Shown here: positions 1 to 7,626 of the stretch, in pieces
How positions within the stretch are numbered: position 1 is the stretch's first letter
Layout: each line of letters begins with the position of its first letter
Assembly: GCA_030450335.1 (NCBI GenBank)
Contig: JAKDIS010000013.1
Location: 1-33,164 of the forward strand
Direction: 5' to 3'
Length of the DNA: 33,164 nt
From: Corynebacterium sp.
GTDB taxonomy: Bacteria; Actinomycetota; Actinomycetes; Mycobacteriales; Mycobacteriaceae
The notes under the pieces: generated by a model
Database searches by the model: none
Seen by the model: the letters and a program-made list of their open reading frames with translations, nothing else
Told to the model about the DNA's origin: nothing
Position numbers and translations under genes: made by a program

Positions 1-788
1 CTGCCGACCCTGCCGAGGAACTCGTCGACATCGACGTCGATCGGGCCGTTGCGGTCCACCCAGCGCTGCTTCTGCTCCGGGCTGAGGCCGTCCACCGCGG
101 TGGAGATCTGGTCCTTGAGACCGTCGAGCTCACTGATGCGCTCGTCCAGGGCCGTCTGCCGCGACTCCAGCTGGCTCAGCTGGAAGTCGGCGGAGGCCTT
201 CGACCGGTTCGCCTTCGACTCCAGGTCCGCCGCCTCCGACAGCCCCTCCTGGAAAGCGGAGAGAGTGGAGGTGCGGTCGTTGTTCAGCGCGGTGGCGAAG
301 GCGCGACGGTCGATGGCGTCCTGCGGGTTCGCAGAACCGGTGACCGCGGAGACCGGGTCGATGACCGCGCCACGGTAGAGCGACTGCGACAGCTCGGTGA
401 CGGGACCACGGTTCGCCTCGACCTCCTCGCGGGCCTGGGTGGCCTGCTCGGAGTAGTGCTCGGAGGCACGCACGGCCCGGTCGAGCTGGGCGTGGGTCTC
501 GTCGAGGGCACCGGTGTTCTCCTGCACCGCGTCGCTGGCCTCCTGGGCCTGGCGGGAGACCTCGGCGAGTCGGTCGAGGAGACCGTCCGCGTCGTCCGGG
601 AGGGGTGAGACGTCGATCGCGTCAGCGGCGTCGGAACCGTCAGAGCCTGAGGTGGCTGCGTCCGGGTCCGCGGCGACGATGGAGGTGGAGGTGACGGTGA
701 GCACGACAGCGGCACCGATGCCGATGATGGCCCTGGCCGACGCACTACCGGTGGAACGCTTGGCCCCCGAGGGGCGGATCCTGCTCAC
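1..788 (-). CDS. Secreted coiled-coil cell-wall hydrolase, RipC/Cg2401-like (3' end outside window)
   Basis: About 262 N-terminal residues are visible. The protein starts SRIRPSGAKRS, then has a hydrophobic export segment (about residues 18-40, ending VAADPD), an acidic Ala/Ser/Asp stretch, and long helical heptad-like regions (about 65-130 and 190-245) rich in Gln, Glu, Ala and Leu. This layout is the N-terminal coiled coil of corynebacterial/mycobacterial NlpC/P60 peptidoglycan endopeptidases such as RipC (Rv2190c) or Cg2401. The catalytic C-terminal domain would lie beyond base 1, so activity is inferred from family and position. I chose the GTG at 788-786 because an AGAGG stretch lies about 10 bases upstream and no ATG fits the frame. 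A second NlpC/P60 gene lies directly upstream on the same strand. Known relatives cut peptidoglycan peptides during daughter-cell separation. Confidence 0.8.
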   Translation of the reverse strand, partial: MSRIRPSGAKRSTGSASARAIIGIGAAVVLTVTSTSIVAADPDAATSGSDGSDAADAIDVSPLPDDADGLLDRLAEVSRQAQEASDAVQENTGALDETHAQLDRAVRASEHYSEQATQAREEVEANRGPVTELSQSLYRGAVIDPVSAVTGSANPQDAIDRRAFATALNNDRTSTLSAFQEGLSEAADLESKANRSKASADFQLSQLESRQTALDERISELDGLKDQISTAVDGLSPEQKQRWVDRNGPIDVDVDEFLGRVG

Positions 789-830
789 AGTAACTTGAAC
801 CTCTTCACCTTGTCACGAAAGTCAACGTCG

Positions 831-836
831 ATATAG
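831..836 (-). promoter_or_regulatory. Candidate -10 box of the RipC-like gene
   Basis: CTATAT on the minus strand lies about 42 bases before the GTG start, in the only AT-rich patch of the gap between the two NlpC/P60-type genes. No clear -35 is visible. This suggests the second gene has its own promoter rather than only read-through. Confidence 0.4.
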
Positions 837-888
837 TGCCATACCAGTACGGGAGGGACGTAGTCCCACACGCACGGCGCCCCAGGTG

Positions 889-909
889 GGGGTACCCCGG
901 CGGGTACCC
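889..909 (-). terminator. Hairpin between nlpC and the RipC-like gene
   Basis: Two GGTACC-centred palindromes (889-898 and 902-909) can pair to form a stem of about 7 bp with a short GC-rich loop. It lies 39 bases past the nlpC stop and before the next promoter candidate. It could end the nlpC transcript or be an attenuator; there is no U-run. Confidence 0.4.
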
Positions 910-947
910 ACCACGCTGGAGCTGCGGCCGAACACGTCGAACGCGTC

Positions 948-1559
948 CTAGAAGCGGACGGCGTTGTTGATCGGCATGTAGTTCAGGTCGTTGACCTGGA
1001 CCGGGGAGCCCTCGTTGAGGGCGTGGACGATCTTGCCGTCGCCGATGTAGATGGCGACGTGCGAGGCGCCGGAGTAGTAGGAGACGACGTCTCCCGGCTG
1101 CAGGGAGTCGATGGAGACCGGGGTGCCGGCGCCCGCCTGCTCGCCCGAGGTGCGCGGGATGGACTTGCCGGCCTGGCTGTAGGCCCAGCTGGTCAGTCCG
1201 GAGCAGTCGAAGGCGTCCGGGCCGGCGGCGCCCCAGGAGTAGGGTGCGCCCTGCTTCGACATGGCGGCGTCGGCGATCTGCTGGCCGACACTGTCGGAGG
1301 AGGAGGATGCCGGGGCCTCGGAGGAGCCGGCGGCGGGTGCGGCCTGCTCGGCCGCGGCGATGAAGGGATCCACGTCCACGTGCTGCTTGGCGAAGTCAAC
1401 GGCCTCGTTCGGAACGTCGACGCTGATGTCGGAGTTCGGAACCTCGACGGTAACGGCCTGAGCGGTGGCAGGCAGGGCGAGGACGGCGCCCATGCCCACG
1501 GCAGCGACGGCTACGGCGTTGCGGCGGGAGTGGTCCTTCTTCATACGGTGCTTGCCCAT
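948..1559 (-). CDS. nlpC: Secreted NlpC/P60 cell-wall peptidase
   Basis: 203 residues. A basic N-terminus (GKHRMKKDHSRR) is followed by a hydrophobic segment (about 15-32) and a signal-peptidase I site after ATAQA (35). A Ser/Ala-rich linker (about 75-92) leads into a compact NlpC/P60 domain: catalytic Cys119 in DCSGL, His167 in SHVAIYIG and His179 in IVHALNEG. The family hydrolyses D-Glu-gamma-meso-DAP bonds in peptidoglycan stem peptides outside the membrane. Size and place match Cg2402 of C. glutamicum. The ATG at 1559 has an AGAAAGG stretch 11 bases upstream; an internal ATG at residue 6 is an alternative. The gene has a leader of about 130 bases with features of a c-di-AMP riboswitch (separate entry). 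Confidence 0.92.
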   Translation of the reverse strand: MGKHRMKKDHSRRNAVAVAAVGMGAVLALPATAQAVTVEVPNSDISVDVPNEAVDFAKQHVDVDPFIAAAEQAAPAAGSSEAPASSSSDSVGQQIADAAMSKQGAPYSWGAAGPDAFDCSGLTSWAYSQAGKSIPRTSGEQAGAGTPVSIDSLQPGDVVSYYSGASHVAIYIGDGKIVHALNEGSPVQVNDLNYMPINNAVRF

Positions 1560-1569
1560 GAGGGATGTT

Positions 1570-1692
1570 GCCTTTCTGATTGCTGTCGGGGACGTCCCGG
1601 ATACGTCACGGCGTCGCCCCTTAAGGTCACGAGAAGATTACGAAAACTGCGCGACCGTGTCCAACTGCCGGGCCGTGACCAAGCCGTGAGCA
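1570..1692 (-). promoter_or_regulatory. Probable c-di-AMP (ydaO/yuaA-type) riboswitch upstream of nlpC
   Basis: The minus-strand leader carries the box CCCCGACAGC (1591-1582) followed by AATC and ending AAAGGC (1575-1570). It resembles the highly conserved 3' part of ydaO-type RNAs (CCCGACAGCTAACC...AGGC). Upstream lie CGTAATC, CGTGACC and GCCGTGACG segments that may be the 5' half, but I could not fold it fully, so the 5' limit is approximate. Known context: in actinobacteria this riboswitch class sits before NlpC/P60 and Rpf wall-hydrolase genes, and a c-di-AMP riboswitch controlling nlpC has been reported in C. glutamicum. Inference: c-di-AMP controls this peptidase. Confidence 0.6.
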
Positions 1693-1699
1693 GTTCGCT

Positions 1700-1705
1700 A
1701 TTTAA
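1700..1705 (-). promoter_or_regulatory. Candidate -10 box of nlpC
   Basis: TTAAAT on the minus strand, in an AT-rich island (GGATAACGGTTAAATAG), with TTGGTC 15 bases upstream as a weak -35. The expected start near 1692 gives a leader of about 130 bases, long enough for a riboswitch. The rest of the gap up to the next gene shows nothing further apart from that gene's own promoter. Confidence 0.45.
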
Positions 1706-1979
1706 CCGTTATCCAATCGCGACCAAAGCTTGACCCGATTCCCCCAACCAGGCGAGTAGCCGAACCTGAACGCCATGACCAGCAGGGACGTTGCCGTCAC
1801 GCCGACCGGAAGCTGCGGACGCCGCCTCACGCCACCGCCGCAAGAAACTCTACTGTGATCCTCGTCACACTTGCCGCACGGCGGGGCGCCATCGCCACAT
1901 CGACCACACCCGTACCACCGTCGTGACCTTCCATGTGCGTCTCTATCCGTCCGTGTCAGTCCATGTCCGTGCCGCGCCG

Positions 1980-1985
1980 TAGACT
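1980..1985 (+). promoter_or_regulatory. -10 box of the exonuclease gene, leaderless arrangement
   Basis: TAGACT ends 8 bases before GTG 1994, so transcription should begin at or next to the start codon. This decides the start: the frame stays open upstream to an ATG at 1871, but that stretch is Pro/Arg/His-rich non-coding-like sequence and has no Shine-Dalgarno site. Confidence 0.6.
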
Positions 1986-1993
1986 CTGTGCCT

Positions 1994-2557
1994 GTGAACA
2001 CCCCCCTCGAGCACGAACTCGCCGCCGCACTCTCCGACTGCGTGGTCATCGACTGCGAGACGACCGGGCTGGACCCGTCCTGCGACCAGATAATCGAGTT
2101 CGCCGCGCTCTCCGTGGTGGACGGTCGACCTGCGGGCCTCTACCACTCGCTGGTGAGCCCCGGGCGCCCTCTGGACCGCGACATCAGCGAACTGACCGGT
2201 ATCGACGACGAGACGTTGAGCGACACCCCCACCTTCGCCCAGATCGCCGACGACATTGCCTCCGTGGTCGGGGGCCGGTTGGTCGTCGGGCACAACGTCT
2301 CCTTCGACATCGCCTTCGTCGACGCGGAGTTCCGGCGCCAGGAGCGCGAGAGCGTCCTGGATGCGCGTCGTTCCGTGTGTACCGCGGCCTCGGCGCGTGA
2401 GCTCCTCCCCCGCTCCATGGTCGGCCGGTACAAGCTGGCGACGCTGGCGGACGTCCTGGAGCTGGAGCACCGTCCCTCCCACCGTGCCGTGGACGATGTG
2501 CTCGCCACCGTCGACCTGCTGTCCAGGCTGTATGCGGTGGCTGCAGGCGGGGACTGA
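1994..2557 (+). CDS. DnaQ-like DEDDh 3'-5' exonuclease, short form
   Basis: 187 residues from GTG 1994. All three Exo motifs of the DEDDh family are present: Exo I IDCETTGLDP (Asp20, Glu22), Exo II GHNVSFDIAFVD (Asp105) and Exo III HRAVDDVLA (His163, Asp168). These bind two metal ions and remove 3' nucleotides from DNA or RNA. In M. tuberculosis the gene at this place, between ripC and the cytochrome genes (Rv2191), is a fusion of such a domain with a UvrC-like nuclease; here only the exonuclease domain is encoded and the frame stops just after Exo III. Whether it proofreads for a polymerase or works alone cannot be told from sequence. A GTG at 1988 is an alternative start. Confidence 0.85.
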   Translation: MNTPLEHELAAALSDCVVIDCETTGLDPSCDQIIEFAALSVVDGRPAGLYHSLVSPGRPLDRDISELTGIDDETLSDTPTFAQIADDIASVVGGRLVVGHNVSFDIAFVDAEFRRQERESVLDARRSVCTAASARELLPRSMVGRYKLATLADVLELEHRPSHRAVDDVLATVDLLSRLYAVAAGGD

Positions 2558-2580
2558 CGGCAAGGACCACGGGTAAGGGC

Positions 2581-2607
2581 TAAGGAGGGTAAGGAGGGTA
2601 AGGAGCG
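2581..2607 (+). repeat. Three tandem 9-bp units
   Basis: TAAGGAGGG occurs twice, then TAAGGAGCG, directly head to tail, 23 bases after the exonuclease stop and just before the shared terminator. A related TAAGGGC precedes it. On the plus strand the units look like Shine-Dalgarno sequences but no gene follows. It is most likely a small slippage-prone repeat. Confidence 0.75.
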
Positions 2608-2614
2608 ACACGAA

Positions 2615-2662
2615 GAACCCCGCCCCGCCGACCGTGGTGACACGGTGGGCGGGGCGGGGTTC
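2615..2662. terminator. Bidirectional terminator, exonuclease / qcrB
   Basis: A 15-bp perfect outer stem (2615-2629 with 2648-2662, GAACCCCGCCCCGCC) continues after one mismatch into a 6-bp inner stem (ACCGTG/CACGGT) capped by GTGA. It lies between the convergent stops at 2557 and 2681. There is no long U-run, as is common in high-GC actinobacteria. Confidence 0.8.
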
Positions 2663-2680
2663 TCACGGGGTGGAGAGGGT

Positions 2681-4327
2681 TCAGGGGTTCTCGTGACCCT
2701 CGTCGCTGAGCTTGCGACGGTTCTCCTCCTGGAGACGCATCAGCATCTCCTTGTGCTCGTGCTCGTTGGCCTCCTCGATCTCCTCGACCTGGGACACGAT
2801 GTCCTCCGGGTCCGGGGAGAACAGAGAGCCACGGCCGGGCTGGCCGGCGAAGCCGAGCTGGTTGAGGCGGCGCGGCACCGCGGCACCGGCGTAGTCGAGC
2901 GGGATCGGGTGACCGTGCTCGTCGACCGGGCCGAGGGGCTGGTGGACCTCGATGAAGCCACCGGAGGGCAGCTGCTTGATCGTACCGGTCTCGATGCCGT
3001 GCTCGAGCACCTCACGGTCGGAGCGCTGGAGACCCAGGCAGATCCGGTAGGTGACGAAGTAGGCGATCGGGGGCAGGATGATGAACCCGATACGACCGAT
3101 CCACGTCATGGCGTTCAGCGAGATGTGGAAGAACACTGCCACGTGGTCGTTACCACCCGAGATGGTCAGGATCGCGTAGGCGACCAGGGCCATCACACCG
3201 AGGGAGGTACGCACCGGCACGTCGCGGGGACGCTGCAGCAGGTTGTGGTGCGCCTTGTCCTTCGTGAAGTGCTGCTCGATGAACGGGTAGGCGAACAGCA
3301 GCATGACCAGGATGCCCAGCAGGATCGCGACCCAGACAACGGCGGGAACCGTGTAGCTGCCGAGGTAGAGCTCCCACGCCGGCATGATTCGCGCGGCACC
3401 GTCCGTCCACAGCATGTAGATGTCGGGCTGGGAACCGGCGGAGACCTGCGACGGGTTGTACGGGCCGAGGTTCCAGATCGCGTTGATCTGGAAGACACCG
3501 GCGAGCAGTGCCACGAAGCCGAAGGTGATCAGACCGAAGGCCGAGGAGTGCACGGCGAACACGGGGATCACGCGGGCACCGACGACGTTGCGCTCGGTAC
3601 GGCCCGGTCCGGGGAACTGGGTGTGCTTCTGGTACCAGACCAGCGCCAGGTGGGCGGCGATCAGTGCCAGCAGGATCGCGGGGATCAGCAGGACGTGGGC
3701 GATGTACAGGCGCGGGATGATGATGTCGCCCGGGAAGTCGCCGGCGAACATGATCCAGTGCAGCCAGGTACCGATGATCGGCAGACCGATGATGATCGCG
3801 GACATGATGCGCAGACCCACGCCGGAGAGCAGGTCGTCCGGCAGCGAGTAGCCCATGAAGCCCTCGGCGATGGACAGCAGCAGCAGGACGCAGCCGATGA
3901 TCCAGTTCGCCTCACGGGGCTTGCGGAACGCACCGGTGAAGAAGATGCGCATCATGTGGACCATGATCGACACGGCGAACAGCAGTGCCGCCCAGTGGTG
4001 CACCTGGCGGATGAACAGACCGCCACGGACCTCGAACGAGATGTTCAGGGCCGTCTCGTAGGCACGCGACATCTCCACACCGTTGAGCGGTGCGTAGGCG
4101 CCGTCGTAGATGACCTTCGACAGCGAGGGATCGAAGAACAGCGTCAGGTAGACACCCGACAGCAGCAGGATGATGAAGGAGTAGAGCGCGATCTCACCGA
4201 GCATGAAGGACCAGTGGCTCGGGAAGACCTTGTTCATCTGCTTCCGGAGACCGCCGGCAGCAGTGTAACGCTCGTCGAAGTTGTTGGCCGCCTCTGCGAG
4301 ACGGGAGGGCTTTGTGGGTGTGCTCAT
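2681..4327 (-). CDS. qcrB: Cytochrome bc1 (bcc) complex cytochrome b subunit
   Basis: 548 residues, the long actinobacterial form with a C-terminal charged tail of about 120 residues (ends [15 protein letters not shown]). Many transmembrane helices are visible, with His residues for the b hemes in VHHWAALLF and VHMMR and again in GTWLHW and YIAHVLLIP. The Qo-site PEWY-type motif appears as QPDIYMLW. The protein oxidises menaquinol and passes electrons to the Rieske centre and low-potential heme b in the bcc-aa3 supercomplex. Its ATG overlaps the qcrA stop by four bases (ATGA), so translation is probably coupled. It is the last gene of the ctaE-qcrCAB operon and is followed by the strong terminator at 2615-2662. 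Confidence 0.97.
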   Translation of the reverse strand: MSTPTKPSRLAEAANNFDERYTAAGGLRKQMNKVFPSHWSFMLGEIALYSFIILLLSGVYLTLFFDPSLSKVIYDGAYAPLNGVEMSRAYETALNISFEVRGGLFIRQVHHWAALLFAVSIMVHMMRIFFTGAFRKPREANWIIGCVLLLLSIAEGFMGYSLPDDLLSGVGLRIMSAIIIGLPIIGTWLHWIMFAGDFPGDIIIPRLYIAHVLLIPAILLALIAAHLALVWYQKHTQFPGPGRTERNVVGARVIPVFAVHSSAFGLITFGFVALLAGVFQINAIWNLGPYNPSQVSAGSQPDIYMLWTDGAARIMPAWELYLGSYTVPAVVWVAILLGILVMLLFAYPFIEQHFTKDKAHHNLLQRPRDVPVRTSLGVMALVAYAILTISGGNDHVAVFFHISLNAMTWIGRIGFIILPPIAYFVTYRICLGLQRSDREVLEHGIETGTIKQLPSGGFIEVHQPLGPVDEHGHPIPLDYAGAAVPRRLNQLGFAGQPGRGSLFSPDPEDIVSQVEEIEEANEHEHKEMLMRLQEENRRKLSDEGHENP

Positions 4328-5529
4328 GACTGACGCTCCCAGAAGGCAGGGCCGACGGGCTCGACGAAGTTCTTGTCGGCGTACAGGAACCCGTCCTCAT
4401 CGACGTTGATGGACAGCTCGGGCAGTGCGCGGGCGGCCGGGCCGAACACCGGCTTACCCCAGTGCAGTGCATCGAACTGCGACTGGTGGCACGGACAGAG
4501 AATGCGGTTGGTCTGCTGCTCGTACAGGGAGGTCGGGCAGCCGATGTGGGTGCAGATCTTCGAGTAGGCGTAGTAGTCGCCGTAGTGGAAGTCCTCCTGG
4601 CCCTCACGCTGGACAGCCCGGACGGCGTCGGCGTGACGGAGGCGGATGAGCATCACGGCGTTGCGCGAACCGTGGATCGAGTGCATCTGCTCCTCGTACA
4701 CGTCGCGGGTTGCGTCGAAGTCGTCGTGGTCGTTGACCATCTCCTCGGTCATCGGGAAGACCGTCTCCATACCGCCGGCGTCGAGATCCTCCGGGCGGAC
4801 ACGGATCAGGCGGTTGACGCCCTCGGTGCTCCAGTGACCGTCGTGCTCCTCGGCGATAGCACCGGTGTCGCGGCCGAGGTACACCTTCTCCCCCTCGTTG
4901 ACGAGGGTCCAGCCGGTGGTCCACAGCGTGCCGTCGCCGTCGATGCCCATCGCACGGGGCTTCCACGGGTTCCTCACGATACCGCCCAGCGGCAGGGCGA
5001 TCGCCACACCGGCGAGCGCCACTCCGGCGCCACCCAGGCCCATGAGGACCTTGCGGCGTCCGAGGGTGGAGGTCTTCCACGCGTCGTTGAGCAGCGCGGT
5101 CATCGTCCGGCGGTCCACCTCGTCGGAGGGGCCGTCGTGACGCTTCTGGACCGCGATCTCCTCGGGGACGAACTTCTTGGAGAACTGCACCGCGCCGATA
5201 CCCAGCGTGATGATCGACAGACCGGAGGTCACACCGAGCAGCGGGGTGTAGAGGCTGTAGACCCACAGCCCGTCCTGCTCGAGGTGCTTGTACTCCCACG
5301 GCCAGAACAGGTAGACCGCGATGAATGCGAGGCCGAAGACGACGGAGAGTGCCCACCAGAAGCCGACGCCGCGGGCGGCGCGCTTCTCGGCCGGGTCGTT
5401 CTCCACCGGGAAGCGCTCCTTGCGGAAGGCAACGGTGACGTCGTCGAGCTCGGTACCGAGGCGGGCGAGCTCCTCGTCGCTCATGCCCTTGATCTCTTCT
5501 TCAGAGTAGGTGCTCTTGATCTCACTCAT
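4324..5529 (-). CDS. qcrA: Rieske iron-sulfur subunit of the bcc complex
   Basis: 401 residues. Three N-terminal membrane segments (about 56-76, 93-115, 160-183) instead of one are typical of actinobacterial QcrA. The third begins with LGRRKVLMG, the twin-arginine signal that sends the folded domain across by Tat. Rieske [2Fe-2S] ligands are in CTHIGC (Cys326, His328) and CPCH (Cys345, His348), with Cys331 and Cys347 forming the usual disulfide. The ATG at 5529 overlaps the qcrC stop by four bases; the in-frame upstream extension lies inside qcrC and is not real. The protein takes an electron from menaquinol and gives it to the diheme cytochrome c QcrC. Confidence 0.97.
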   Translation of the reverse strand: MSEIKSTYSEEEIKGMSDEELARLGTELDDVTVAFRKERFPVENDPAEKRAARGVGFWWALSVVFGLAFIAVYLFWPWEYKHLEQDGLWVYSLYTPLLGVTSGLSIITLGIGAVQFSKKFVPEEIAVQKRHDGPSDEVDRRTMTALLNDAWKTSTLGRRKVLMGLGGAGVALAGVAIALPLGGIVRNPWKPRAMGIDGDGTLWTTGWTLVNEGEKVYLGRDTGAIAEEHDGHWSTEGVNRLIRVRPEDLDAGGMETVFPMTEEMVNDHDDFDATRDVYEEQMHSIHGSRNAVMLIRLRHADAVRAVQREGQEDFHYGDYYAYSKICTHIGCPTSLYEQQTNRILCPCHQSQFDALHWGKPVFGPAARALPELSINVDEDGFLYADKNFVEPVGPAFWERQS

Positions 5530-6434
5530 GACCGGGTTCCAATCCACATGGCCGTGCCGATCAGCACGACGATCCCGACGATCCACATCAACATGCCCTC
5601 AGTGACCGGGCCGATCCCGCCGAGGCCGAGGCCGCCGGGGTTGGGGGTCTCCTTGGAGGACTTGATGTACGCGATGATGTCCTTCTTCTCGTCAGCGGTC
5701 AGCTGACGGTCGGAGAACTTCGGCATGTTCTGCGGGCCGGTGAGCATGGCCTGGTAGATCTCCTGCTCGTTGGCCGCGTCGAGGTCCGGGGCGTACTTAC
5801 CGCCGGACAGGGCTCCGCCACGACCGGTGAAGTTGTGGCAGGAAGCGCAGTTCAGGCGGAAGAGGTCGGAACCACGCGAGACGTCCGAGGGGTCGATCTC
5901 GCCGTCGTTGTTGTGGGATCCGCGCAGGGACTCCATGGCGATGGTCCCGTCCTCGTCCTTGACGATTCCGGGGCCGCCGCCGTTGGCGTTGACGTAGGCC
6001 GCGAGAGCCAGCGTCTGCGCCTCGTTGAAGCGCGCGTCCTTACGGTCGGCCTGGGCCTCGTTGCGCTTCATCGGCATGCGGCCGGAGTGCACCTGGAAGT
6101 ACACGGCACCTTCGCCGACGCCGACCAGGGACGGACCGCGGTCCTGGACGCCCTGGAGGTTGGCGCCATGGCAGGTGATGCAGGCGACCTCGTAGATCTC
6201 CTGGCCCTGGGTGATCATCGACTGCGCGTCCTGCTGCGCGGTCGCGGACTGGGGGTCCGGGGTGAAGGCCTGGGCGACCAGACCTGCGCCGGTCAGACCG
6301 AGCACGAGCGCCAGCGCTCCAGCCATGGTCCGGCGCAGTTTACGCCGGGTACGACGCTTCTTGCGTGTTGTGGATGCCGGGGCGGAGGCCGCCACCGGGG
6401 TCTCCCCCTCGGGAGTTGGATTGTTCGTATCCAT
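5526..6434 (-). CDS. qcrC: Diheme cytochrome c1 of the bcc complex
   Basis: 302 residues. After a basic stretch ([12 protein letters not shown], 25-36) comes a membrane anchor (about 38-56), then two c-type heme sites, CITCH (Cys85, Cys88, His89) and CASCH (Cys196, Cys199, His200), and a C-terminal membrane helix (about 279-298). A diheme cytochrome c replaces both c1 and soluble cytochrome c in actinobacteria and wires the bcc complex directly to the CuA centre of cytochrome aa3. The ATG at 6434 has an AAGGGA site about 6 bases upstream. It lies 72 bases downstream of ctaE with a small hairpin between them, and overlaps qcrA by four bases. Confidence 0.97.
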   Translation of the reverse strand: MDTNNPTPEGETPVAASAPASTTRKKRRTRRKLRRTMAGALALVLGLTGAGLVAQAFTPDPQSATAQQDAQSMITQGQEIYEVACITCHGANLQGVQDRGPSLVGVGEGAVYFQVHSGRMPMKRNEAQADRKDARFNEAQTLALAAYVNANGGGPGIVKDEDGTIAMESLRGSHNNDGEIDPSDVSRGSDLFRLNCASCHNFTGRGGALSGGKYAPDLDAANEQEIYQAMLTGPQNMPKFSDRQLTADEKKDIIAYIKSSKETPNPGGLGLGGIGPVTEGMLMWIVGIVVLIGTAMWIGTRS

Positions 6435-6476
6435 CTTGTTCCCTTAACTCGTCATTTGGAAGGCGATGGGCTTAAC

Positions 6477-6498
6477 GGCCGAGCGTCACACATCGGCC
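6477..6498 (-). other. Hairpin within the ctaE-qcrC gap
   Basis: GGCCGA (6477-6482) pairs perfectly with TCGGCC (6493-6498) around a 10-base loop, 9 bases past the ctaE stop. Too weak for a strong terminator; it could be a processing or partial-attenuation site inside the operon. Confidence 0.4.
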
Positions 6499-6506
6499 CG
6501 TCCGGC

Positions 6507-7118
6507 CTACTGGATGAAGTAAATGGTGATCCACAGTCCGATCCACACGACGTCGACGAAGTGCCAGTAGTACGACACGACGACGGCGGCGGTGGCCTGG
6601 GCTGGAGTGAACTTCGACTTCACCGTGCGGAGCAGCACGACCACGAAGGCAAGCACGCCGGCGAGGACGTGTGCGCCGTGGAAGCCGGTGGTGATGTAGA
6701 ACACCGACCCGTAGACGCTGCTTGAGATCGTGGTGCCGTGCTGCACGAGGTGGATGTACTCGTACGCCTGCCCGGAGAGGAAGATCAACCCCAGGACAAC
6801 CGTGAGTGCGTACCACTTCCGCAGACCGAACACGTCCCCGCGCTCCGCGGCGAACACCCCCCACTGGGCGGTGAACGACGACGACACCAGAATCACGGTG
6901 ATCGCCAGAGCGAACGGGACGTTGAGCTCGGTAGGCTCGGAGGGCCAGTTTCCGTTCGAGTTCGCCTTCGAGACGAAGTACATCGCGAACAGGCCCGCGA
7001 AGAACATCAATTCCTGGGACAGGAACACAATCGTGCCGACGCTGACCATGTTCGGTCGGTTCAGCGTCACGGCACGCTGCGGTGCTGCCATGCTTTGGTT
7101 TCCAACTGCGCTCGTCAC
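6507..7118 (-). CDS. ctaE: Cytochrome aa3 oxidase subunit III
   Basis: 203 residues with five membrane helices, the short bacterial subunit III. Family signatures include [16 protein letters not shown] near the N-terminus, a Glu/His-rich core ([14 protein letters not shown]) and the C-terminal [12 protein letters not shown] segment. Subunit III stabilises the catalytic core of aa3 oxidase and helps proton uptake. I keep GTG 7118 as start because a CATACT box ends 7 bases upstream, giving a leaderless arrangement; the ATG nine codons later is an alternative. It is the first gene of the ctaE-qcrCAB operon, an order shared across Corynebacterium and Mycobacterium. Confidence 0.95.
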   Translation of the reverse strand: MTSAVGNQSMAAPQRAVTLNRPNMVSVGTIVFLSQELMFFAGLFAMYFVSKANSNGNWPSEPTELNVPFALAITVILVSSSFTAQWGVFAAERGDVFGLRKWYALTVVLGLIFLSGQAYEYIHLVQHGTTISSSVYGSVFYITTGFHGAHVLAGVLAFVVVLLRTVKSKFTPAQATAAVVVSYYWHFVDVVWIGLWITIYFIQ

Positions 7119-7125
7119 GCGTACA

Positions 7126-7131
7126 AGTATG
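7126..7131 (-). promoter_or_regulatory. -10 box of the ctaE-qcrCAB operon
   Basis: CATACT on the minus strand ends 7 bases before GTG 7118. The match to TANNNT is imperfect (first base C). No convincing -35 was found. Confidence 0.45.
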
Positions 7132-7563
7132 ACCGACCCCGGCCCCCTAGTCGATTCGCAACCCCGGCGAGTTCAGGGGTTTCTGCAAAACCGCTGGTAG
7201 TGGCTTCACGTTTCCTGGCAACTCACCACAAACGGGGTTAGCCGGGAACTCTTGCCGATCATTTACGACGCACCCGCATCACCGCAGGTTGACCGTCTGT
7301 CGCGCCGTCCCCCGACGCATCCCCGCCCTCCGTCGCGCCCCTCTCCGACACCCCCGTACCGGGGGGTTGGGAACTGCCAGGAACCTGACCCGTCAGAGAC
7401 CGGCAGATCACCTGGGCCGTAGAGGCCGATCCATTCCGGGAAGTCTACCCAAGACACGCTGCGACGACCCAATCAGCGGCCCCTCTCCCCCGCCCCTGAA
7501 CCACGCCGGACCACGTGCCGCGTCCTGCGCCGTCCTGAACGGCCCCGGCGCCGCTGCACGTAA
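7132..7563. other. Divergent intergenic region between ctaE and trpD
   Basis: No coding sequence is supported on either strand. It contains small inverted repeats, the clearest being ACCCCC...GGGGGGT centred near 7357, and a GGTTT...AAAACC pair near 7180. These could be operators for the respiratory operon, but I recognise no known site. Confidence 0.4.
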
Positions 7564-7569
7564 TAGGAT
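7564..7569 (+). promoter_or_regulatory. Candidate -10 box of trpD
   Basis: TAGGAT within the sequence CGTAATAGGATGG, giving a leader of about 50 bases. The leader has no Trp-codon-rich short reading frame, so a classical trp attenuator is not seen. Confidence 0.5.
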
Positions 7570-7626
7570 GGCAACGTCCCCAGGCGGACACAGCCAACGA
7601 CCAGACCCACCGAGAGGACGGCACCG

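Noticed and set aside
284..745. Pro/Ser/Arg-rich frame on the minus strand near the left edge
   Set aside because: It is out of frame with the coiled-coil protein that reads through the same bases with a signal peptide and heptads.
1871..1993. N-terminal extension of the exonuclease
   Set aside because: Residues are unlike any exonuclease and the extension lies upstream of the -10 box.
2645..4333. Long open frame antisense to qcrB (562 codons)
   Set aside because: High GC keeps the complementary frame open; its product is a low-complexity Gly/Asp/Val/Arg/Gln mixture without motifs, and qcrB on the other strand is unmistakable.
7564..7626. Tryptophan attenuator upstream of trpD
   Set aside because: The leader is only about 50 bases with no Trp-rich short frame and no terminator hairpin.
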